Shown in pieces: positions 8,435 through 14,681 of a DNA stretch of 16,332 nucleotides; position 1 is the first letter of the stretch, and every line of letters starts with the position of its first letter. Origin of the DNA: Arsenophonus sp052174475. GTDB taxonomy: Bacteria; Pseudomonadota; Gammaproteobacteria; Enterobacterales; Enterobacteriaceae. The stretch spans positions 1-16,332 of the forward strand of contig JBQMRO010000089.1 of assembly GCA_052174475.1 (NCBI GenBank), in the 5' to 3' direction. Below the pieces are notes generated by a model that was given only the letters and a program-made list of their open reading frames with translations, was not told the origin of the DNA and ran no database searches. The position numbers and the translations under genes were made by a program.

Positions 8435-9181
8435 ATGCCAAATTGGGTAACAGGAAAAATCATTAAAAACCACAAATGGACAGAATCATTATTTAGTTTA
8501 ATCCTCGAAGCGCCAATAAAATCGTTTATTGCTGGGCAATATGCTAAACTTGCGCTAGAAATAAATGATCAGCGTATCCAACGCGCCTATTCTTATGTTA
8601 ATGCACCTAATGATAATCAATTAGAATTCTATTTGGTCAGCGTTCCGAAAGGAAAACTCAGCCCACAATTTGAAACATTAAAACCCGGTGATTCTATTTA
8701 TATCACTGAAGAGGCGTCAGGTTTTTTTGTATTAAAAGAATTGCCTGATTGTGAAATTCTTTGGATGCTATCGACAGGTACTGCAATTGGACCTTTCTTA
8801 TCCATTTTGCAACTTGGAGAAAATTTAGCACGATTTAAACAAATAATCCTAGTGCATGCAGTACGCTACGCTGAAGATTTGAGTTACTTACCATTAATGA
8901 AAACACTTGAAAAAAAATATCAAGGAAAATTGAAGATTCAAACTATTGTAAGTCGTGAAAAAAAAATTAGCTCACTCACCGGTCATATTCCAGAACTAAT
9001 TGAAAGTGGTCAGCTAGAACAGGCAGTAAAAGCAAAAATTGATGCGTCAACTAGCCATGTTATGCTTTGTGGTAATCCACAAATGGTTAAAGATACCCAA
9101 CAACTACTAAAAACACAAAGAGGGATGGATAAGCACTTACGCCGTAAAGCTGGTCAAGTTACCAGTGAACAATATTGGTAA
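8435..9181 (+). CDS. fpr: Ferredoxin/flavodoxin-NADP+ reductase
   Basis: Fpr is an FAD enzyme that moves electrons between NADPH and flavodoxin or ferredoxin, supplying reducing power for Fe-S and radical-SAM enzymes and oxidative stress defence in the cytosol. From the ATG at 8435 it is 248 residues, exactly the E. coli length, and aligns throughout. The FAD-binding domain comes first, with RAYSYV at 50-55 and GKLSP at 73-77; the NADP domain follows with LSTGTAIGP at 112-120, LVHAVRYAEDLSYLPLM and MLCGNPQMV. The aromatic C-terminal tail TSEQYW is kept. An in-frame TTG at 8420 is less likely as start because GGGGG at 8422-8426 sits 8 bases before the ATG and the family starts with M-x-x-WVTGK. 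It is isolated: glpX and other usual neighbours are replaced by eroded DNA and dead elements. Confidence 0.97.
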   Translation: MPNWVTGKIIKNHKWTESLFSLILEAPIKSFIAGQYAKLALEINDQRIQRAYSYVNAPNDNQLEFYLVSVPKGKLSPQFETLKPGDSIYITEEASGFFVLKELPDCEILWMLSTGTAIGPFLSILQLGENLARFKQIILVHAVRYAEDLSYLPLMKTLEKKYQGKLKIQTIVSREKKISSLTGHIPELIESGQLEQAVKAKIDASTSHVMLCGNPQMVKDTQQLLKTQRGMDKHLRRKAGQVTSEQYW

Positions 9182-9466
9182 GCGATGGAATGTAAAATTA
9201 ATTAACTAAGATATGGTTAATTTGCTCAGTTTTACCACAACATTTTGTTTTATTTAAACATTTAAAACTATTATAATCTAAAAATGATATAGCAACTACA
9301 AATAAAGGTAGGCGAAATCGTCCACAATACCAACTATTACTAAAAATAGGGTTAGATAAATTAACAGCGATGGAAATAGCATAAAAACTAATAACAACTA
9401 GACACTAGTTTTCCTACAATAATACAAACGTTTAGTAAAAATTACTGCTAATGAATAGTGCAACAA
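9182..9466. other. Eroded spacer after fpr
   Basis: No gene is intact here. A weak inverted repeat (aattaac at 9200-9206 with gttaatt at 9216-9222) could be a feeble fpr terminator but lacks a T-run. A short piece near 9300-9385 translates as NKGRRNRPQYQLLLKIGLDKLTAMEIA before a stop. It looks protein-like, but I do not recognise it. Confidence 0.4.
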
Positions 9467-10796
9467 GAGTTATTAGAAAATCTAGTGTATGATAGTCAGT
9501 ATGTCATGCACCCATTAGCTGCTTTCTAACTTATCTGAAAAAACTATAGTAATTCAGATAGTATTGAAAGGGTTGTATTCCTCGAATAACAGTGCTTTGC
9601 GCTTCGTCTTCATAGTCGAATACTATCGTGCAAAAGCCGATTCAATTAAATTCATTGTTCTTATGATGCCCAGTGCACTGATGTCAGCCGAAGAATACCA
9701 GGCATTCTCTTCTCTCTTTCTCCAGCTTCTTCATCGCTGCAGAATACTTTTCTGAAAACCTTGCAACGAAATATTAAGCGCTTTATAAGCGGCATCAGGT
9801 CTCTCTGTTAGTATAACTCCCGTAGCTCACTTTAACTTTCGATTGTATGCCCATTTGGAGTGAAGTTAGCACATATCAGCTATTTTGTGTACCCAACAGC
9901 ATTTCTTCTGTATGTTCGAGAACATCTTTATCACTCTATTATAAATAATAAGAATATAGCGTCTCCCATAACAAGCCTGGGAGATATAGTTAAGTTACCC
10001 TCTTAGTAGGGTCATTAAAAAGTTTAGTTAAGTTCGCTTCTAACTCTTGATAACCATTTTTAATTGCAATGAACTCCTTAGATCCATGATCAATGACGAC
10101 AATAATAACCTAGCATGTAAAAGCGATAAGCTAGCCTGACGGGACGGGGTATATGCTATTTATAAAGAAAAAAATATAGCGGTATCGCTTAAATCATGCA
10201 GGAAGGCCATTGCCTGTTACTCTTCAAGCTATTCTTCATTTCAGTCTGCTGATTGGATAATTTCAGAAAAATACTATATGCTTTTTATCAAAAAGCGCCC
10301 TAAAAGCTTAGTAAAAATCACGGGTTGGTGTATATCCATATAACAGTCATGGTAGAAACTCTTCGCCATTTTACACGCTTAGATAAGGAGGGTAAGCACG
10401 CGAGGTGTTGAGGTATATTCCGTTGCCGTTGTAATCCCTATAACTTTAGGCAGTTTAATTTCAACATTATCAATAGCAATCTGTATAATTTGCTGTGGCA
10501 AATAACTATTACGGTCGATGGCATAAAACCGACCGTCGAGAAGGTGAGTTTGAGCGTGTTGATCAGTATGACTTTGAACTCCCTCTCAACAGAAGAACCT
10601 ATTAGTTTACCTACTACCATTACGGATGGTTCATGGAAAGGATCAGAGATGATATTTGATTTTGGGGGATACCCGAAAGGCTAGACTTTTCATGGCGCAT
10701 CATCTCTCTGTTGTTAAAATCATACACGAAATCAATCAGCAGGATACGTCATTCATATCTGAATCTGTCTTCATACACAATATATAAGAATAACTT
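9467..10796 (-). mobile_element. Dead IS256-family element, best preserved ends (copy D)
   Basis: The element is about 1.33 kb with clear imperfect inverted ends: gagttattagaaaatctag (from 9467) and, inverted, tcatacacaatatataagaa to about 10796; about 19 of 26 positions agree. On the reverse strand the transposase begins with an ATG at 10692-10690 (MKSLAFRYPPKSNIISDPFHE). It continues in other frames with YAIDRNSYLPQQIIQIAIDNVEIKLPKV, the RNGY...IQT.I..VEVKVPKV block of IS256 proteins. Near 9850-9900 and 9780-9650 follow KIADVL, AAYKAL and NLIESAFA remnants. Multiple frameshifts and stops inactivate it. No clear target duplication is visible beside the ends. Confidence 0.86.
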
Positions 10797-10902
10797 AAAT
10801 AGGTATGGAAATAGAGTAATAATAAATTTCGACTATATTATAGATAGTACGGATATTAAGATGTTTTAAATATTTAAATAAATAAAAATATAAATATGAC
10901 AA

Positions 10903-10932
10903 TTGTTATTATTTTAATCGTTTTCGTATAAT
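10903..10932 (+). promoter_or_regulatory. Sigma-70 promoter of gmhB
   Basis: TTGTTA (10903-10908) and a perfect TATAAT (10927-10932) are 18 bases apart. The GTG start lies 30 bases after the -10 box. The region upstream is very A/T-rich, which could act as an UP element. Confidence 0.65.
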
Positions 10933-10961
10933 AAAAAAGTTAAATTTAATGGAGTAATGTA

Positions 10962-11549
10962 GTGAATCAAGGTATTCCGGCAATTTTTCTTGATCGTGAT
11001 GGTACAATTAATCTTGATCATGGTTATATTTATAAAATAGATAATTTTCAGTTCATCGAAGGCGTAATTGAAGCGATGCTTGAATTGAAAAAAATGGATT
11101 ACGCTTTGATTATCGTTACTAATCAATCAGGTATTACAAGAGGATTATTCACAGAAACACAATTCCTTGAATTGACTAAATGGATGGATTTATCACTTAT
11201 TAATCGTGGTGTTCAGATTGATGGTATTTATTATTGTCCTCATTATCCTGATGCAGTTAAACAAAAGTATAAACAAATATGTGATTGCCGAAAGCCAAAA
11301 GCTGGTCTGCTATTGGAAGCGCAAAAGCAACTTAATATTAATATGATGGCCTCTTATATGGTTGGTGATAAGCTTTCTGATATGCAAGCCGGGAAAAAGG
11401 CGCATATTGGTACTAATGTATTGCTAACTACAGGAAAATCTGTTACTGAAGATAATAAAAAATATGCTAATTGGATTATTAATAGTTTGGTAGATTTACC
11501 TTATAAGATAAAAATAAGAAATAAAGATAATAATTTTATTCATAAATAA
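10962..11549 (+). CDS. gmhB: D-glycero-beta-D-manno-heptose-1,7-bisphosphate 7-phosphatase
   Basis: GmhB removes the C7 phosphate of heptose bisphosphate in the cytosolic ADP-heptose pathway, which feeds LPS inner core synthesis. The protein has 195 residues (191 in E. coli) and is intact. HAD motifs are all present: DRDGT at 11-15 (D11 nucleophile, D13 acid/base), TNQSG at 53-57, and VGDKLSD at 134-140. The zinc site C92-P-H94...C107-D-C109, followed by RKP with K111, is complete. The start is GTG at 10962 with GGAG 7 bases upstream, and the first residues match E. coli (xxPAIFLDRDGTIN). The C-terminal tail is lysine/asparagine-rich, typical of AT-biased genomes. In E. coli gmhB also directly precedes an rRNA operon, and that order is kept here. 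Confidence 0.97.
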   Translation: MNQGIPAIFLDRDGTINLDHGYIYKIDNFQFIEGVIEAMLELKKMDYALIIVTNQSGITRGLFTETQFLELTKWMDLSLINRGVQIDGIYYCPHYPDAVKQKYKQICDCRKPKAGLLLEAQKQLNINMMASYMVGDKLSDMQAGKKAHIGTNVLLTTGKSVTEDNKKYANWIINSLVDLPYKIKIRNKDNNFIHK

Positions 11550-11554
11550 AACAA

Positions 11555-11572
11555 ACTTATTTTTTAATAAGT
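11555..11572 (+). terminator. Weak hairpin after gmhB
   Basis: acttatt (11555-11561) pairs perfectly with aataagt (11566-11572) around tttt, 5 bases past the gmhB stop. There is no T-run after it and the stem has one G/C pair, so termination would be inefficient. Confidence 0.3.
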
Positions 11573-11574
11573 GC

Positions 11575-11602
11575 TTCTACAAAGTTAAAATTAATCTATA
11601 AT
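11575..11602 (+). promoter_or_regulatory. Remnant of rrn P1 promoter
   Basis: TATAAT (11597-11602) is followed by acctgcc, resembling the TATAATGCGCC arrangement of enterobacterial rrn P1 promoters. The expected -35 position holds ttctac, a poor match to TTGACA, so the promoter is probably weakened. Its place just after gmhB and upstream of a P2-like site and a leader boxA supports the assignment. Confidence 0.45.
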
Positions 11603-11652
11603 ACCTGCCAGTTATCGCGATTTATTTATCAATCATAGAATATAAAGAGTAA

Positions 11653-11673
11653 ACCTGAATCCTAAATTCAGGT
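11653..11673 (+). repeat. Perfect 8-bp hairpin between rrn P1 and P2 remnants
   Basis: acctgaat (11653-11660) pairs with attcaggt (11666-11673) around cctaa. No T-run follows. Its role is unknown; it occupies the place where the P2 -35 box would be. Confidence 0.45.
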
Positions 11674-11681
11674 AAACAGTG

Positions 11682-11860
11682 TAATATACCCCCTACCTTT
11701 CAGCTAAGATCCAATAATTTTAACAATTAATCCAGATAATCTATATTGTGTAGGCACTTAAGAGATCATCAAAAAATATTTAATTTTAAACTCTTGAAGA
11801 ATAAAAACAGTTAATAATATATAATTATTATAGCCCACTTTAGGCAAAGATTGTTGGTAG
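11682..11860 (+). promoter_or_regulatory. rrn P2-like -10 and upstream half of the rRNA leader
   Basis: TAATAT followed by accccctacc (11682-11697) sits about where the P2 -10 box should be, roughly 30 bases before the leader boxA. The leader itself is recognisable by alignment to the E. coli rrn leader: ttttaacaatta (boxA 3' half, near 11718), agataatct, then gtgtaggcactt (GTGTGGGCACT in E. coli). The 5' half of boxA (TGCTC) is eroded. The leader is cut at about 11860 by the end of an IS1595-family element and resumes near 12892, so antitermination signals no longer adjoin the 16S gene. Confidence 0.65.
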
Positions 11861-12885
11861 AAAACTCCCATATACTATATGAAGAATTTTTTCTACAATC
11901 GGTTGCCATAAAAAATAAACAATTATAAAGATCAAAGAGAAACTACTTCTTCACTCTATTATAACATAAGACTGCGTCTCATTAAATAGATCGGTAATAA
12001 TCTATCATATGATGTGGATTCATGTATTGAATTAATTCATTTAGTTTATTTTGCCCATATTATTATAATGAATATATATCCAGCTGGTGATATTCATTTA
12101 GGGTTGCAGCGACATAACTGTAAAATCCTTGATTATAGGAAAAGATTTAAAAATCTTACTATAAGTGTCCTCTGCTGAAGCTACATCACAAAGATAAATG
12201 GTTTAGTTATCTTCAATGTAGTTAAATAGCTTAATTTTAAGGAAGTTAGAAAAACAAATAAATACTGATTAAAACAGCGTTTAGATGAACATCACTGTTT
12301 CCTTGCTTCAGTGATGACAGCTAACATAAATGCACTAAGTGCAATTATTGAAGTCTACGAAACATTTTCCCTGAACCCTCTAAATAAAAGCTTTATTTAC
12401 TAATATAGAAAATTAGAGAATACAGGATAGTAGGAGATAAAAGGAAGAAACGAATCGAAGTCTTAATCGCCAGAGATTGATAGGTCATGTAAGCGATCAG
12501 ATTCTTGAAGAGTTTAATGCAGAGTGTGTTAGATATTTTCTTAAGCCGATCATCTATAAAGATTCCATTCTTTGCAAGTAAGCATAAAATTAGTCACCAT
12601 CTCATAATAAGGTTGGAGAATAAGAGAATTATTAGTAAGGAAAACTATATTTAAAATGTAAACAATTATATTAGTCAATTAAAAAAATTGTTGAGTAAAT
12701 TTCATTGTATAGGGTTGTTTTATTTATAAAACGACTAGTCTAGAATAGATTGTTTGAAACTATAGATAATTGAAATATAGACGTGGTTATAAATGGATTT
12801 GCGAGTAAAGCACAACCTTTGCCAATATAGCTAAAGGTAAGAAGTGGCGTTATTTTAGCAAGCAGCGACGATGACAATAAAACAT
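11861..12885 (+). mobile_element. Dead IS1595-family element inside the rRNA leader (copy F)
   Basis: The left end aaaactcccatatactatat (from 11861) matches the end of copy G (gagactcccatcat...). The transposase remnants run in family order: GLQRHNCKILDYRKRFKNLT (zinc-ribbon part, about 12098-12160), LHHKDKWFSYLQC near 12180-12220, TAFRW near 12275, IIEVYETFSLNPLNK near 12343 (first catalytic acid region), GHVSDQILEEFNAECVRYF and LKPIIYKDSILCK near 12484-12580, and VNNYISQLKKLLSKFHCIG near 12657-12715 (the NVNNYHSRL...FHGVATKYL block). Stops and frameshifts kill it. The right boundary is uncertain because I could not find the matching inverted end; leader sequence resumes near 12892. Confidence 0.78.
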
Positions 12886-12891
12886 TGATAA

Positions 12892-12953
12892 AGTTAGTAG
12901 CTGAACAAAAAGGCATTACGAGCGCTTAAATATTTTTTGAGCATCAATCTTTT
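12892..12953 (+). promoter_or_regulatory. Downstream half of the rRNA leader
   Basis: tgaacaaaaaggcattacga and then ttttttgagcatcaatctttt correspond to TGAACACGTAATTCATTACGA and TTCTTTGAGCGTCAAACTTTT just before 16S in E. coli. This half is separated from boxA and the promoters by the IS1595-family element. Confidence 0.65.
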
Positions 12954-14113
12954 AATTGAAAAGTTTGATCATGCCTTAGATTGAATACTGCCGACAGGCT
13001 TAATACATGAAAGTTGAGTGGCAAGCGGAAGGAAGTTTACTTCCTTGGTTACGGACAGATGAATAAGGTATATGGATCTGAACGCAATCCTAATATAGCT
13101 ATGTCGAGTGTATGAATAATGACTTCAGGTTATAAAGTACTTTAAGTTGTGAGAAGGTATTATGGTTAATGACCTCAATAATTGAGGTTAGCGACAGAAG
13201 AAACATCGGTTAACTTCATACCAGTAGCTGTAGTAACACGGAGGTGTGAGCATTAATCGGAATTATTAGGAAAAAGATACGCGCAACCGATTAATTAAAT
13301 TAAATATGAAATCCCCTAAGTTTAATCTGGAAATAGAATTTAACGCTGTTTAGCTTATAGAGTCTGTAAGGGAATAAAATTTTATGCGTAGCGATGAAAT
13401 GCATAGAAATATAAAGGATCACTAGTGATGAGTGGCTAATTGCTAATGCGCGAAAAGAGTGGAGAATAAGCAGAATTAGATACCTTGGTAGTTCAAGGTT
13501 GTAAACGATCTTAATTTAGAGGATCTAGTTTAATTTGAAGCACCACGAAGAAATTTATTTACTCTTAAGATCCAGAAAGTTATTTAAAGATGAAAAGAGT
13601 TCCTTTTTGAGTTCTAAGATAGGTCCTTCATAGCTGGCATCAGCTCGTATTAGGGAATGTTGAATTAAGTCTCGCAAATACTATAACTATTATCTTAATT
13701 CTGCTAGTGATTTTGTTGGAAACTCAAAGAGACTTTGCGAGTAATAAAGCGGAGAAAGGTGTAATGATGTAAAGTCATTATGGCCATTACAAGTGGGGCT
13801 ACAGACGTATTAGATAGCGTATACAGAGAGGAGAGGATTAGCCTTTGAGGGAAGCAGAACTTAGCAAGTATGTCAAAGATTGTGCTAGAGTCTACAATTC
13901 GACTCCATGAAGTTAAATCGTTGATCAGCATGTTGCAGTGAATACTTTCCTAAACCTTGTACATACTGTCTGTCATTCCATTGAGTATAGGTTCCAAAAG
14001 AAGTAGATAGGGTTAAACTTTTTGGATGATCTTACCACTTTGTAATTTATGACTAACTAAAGTCGTAGTAAGGTAACCACACGAGGGAACCCTGCGATTG
14101 AATTATTTCCTTA
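12954..14113 (+). pseudogene. rrs: 16S rRNA pseudogene
   Basis: The whole gene is alignable from aattgaaaagtttgatcatg to ttatttcctta but is only ~1160 bases instead of ~1540. Three deletions are visible: ~225 bases at 13080/13081 (E. coli ~140-365), ~17 bases near 13430, and ~110 bases near 13512-13530 that remove the 915-region and the universal AATTGACGGGGGCCCGC segment. Functional cores are altered by C-to-T and G-to-A type changes. The 530 loop reads ccagtagctgtagtaacac, the 1400 region reads gtacatactgtctgtc, the 1492 region reads gtcgtagtaagg (normally GTCGTAACAAGG), and the anti-Shine-Dalgarno CACCTCCTTA is now tatttcctta. It cannot form a working small subunit, so a functional rrs must exist elsewhere. 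GTATATGGATCTG near 13068 resembles the Proteus/Providencia type. Transcription is cut off by the IS in the leader. Confidence 0.95.
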
Positions 14114-14201
14114 GCTAAATAAGAAATAAGATGAGTGTTCACAGAGATTTTCTAATAAAATAGAGAGTAAATTCAATCTAAAATTTGTTGAAAACCTTAT
14201 A

Positions 14202-14275
14202 GTCTCTTCGTTTAGAAGAGTAAGACATCACACTTTCACGGCGGTAATAGGGGGTTCAAATTCCCTAGAATGACG
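14202..14275 (+). pseudogene. tRNA-Glu (TTC) pseudogene in the 16S-23S spacer
   Basis: The sequence aligns with the rrn spacer tRNA-Glu. The loop ctttcac with anticodon TTC (14235-14237) and the 3' half-stem ggcgg are kept, and the T arm is recognisable (gggggttcaaattccct). The 5' anticodon strand is tcaca instead of CCGCC, leaving mismatches, and the acceptor (gtctctt against aatgac) has several mismatches. No CCA follows. The gene is therefore dead. It shows this operon was of the tRNA-Glu type, unlike E. coli rrnH next to gmhB, which has Ile and Ala. Confidence 0.85.
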
Positions 14276-14681
14276 TTACTTCGGTAACGTTAGAAAGGTT
14301 ACGCATCAATATTTTAGCGCGATGTTTGCGATGCGTTTTGAAATAATATTTCCTTTCTGGCTATGGATTACTTAATAATGATTAAATAAATTCAACAAGT
14401 TGATTTAACCATAGTACTTTTTAATAATCTGGCACAAGTTGAAAACTAAAATGCATACTATTAAAAGTGTGTAAACTCTCAAAAATCCAATCAATTGAGT
14501 TATTTATTATAATGACAAAAAGTGTTATGAACAATCAGTCAGCAATTCAGATTTAAGATGGCTAAGCGAAACAGCAAGTGCAGCTTAAATTAAATATAAG
14601 CATTGCCAGAGCCACGTTACACAACAAAGAATTAGTGAATACGCAGTCTATAACAAAAGGAAAAACACCTTTGAATTGTAA
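14276..14681 (+). other. 16S-23S spacer with eroded boxA
   Basis: The antitermination element is recognisable at 14415-14426 (tactttttaata for TGCTCTTTAACA), followed by atctggcacaagttgaaaac, the spacer sequence AATTTGGAACAAGCTGAAAA in E. coli. Further on, gtgtgtaaactctcaaaaatc parallels GTGTTCGAGTCTCTCAAATTTT, and just before 23S tttgaattgtaagattaagcg parallels TTTGGGTTGTGAGGTTAAGCG. The spacer is longer than usual after position 14500, with no further gene. Confidence 0.7.

Noticed and set aside
9564..9755. Forward frame of 63 codons, and others at 10490-10684 and 10438-10620
   Set aside because: All lie within IS256 copy D. The first two are antisense to the transposase remnant; the third is a reading of the broken transposase itself.
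12954..14113. Possibility that this is a divergent but working 16S rRNA
   Set aside because: Loss of the anti-Shine-Dalgarno, of the 915-region and of decoding-site bases cannot be reconciled with function, even in fast-evolving symbionts.
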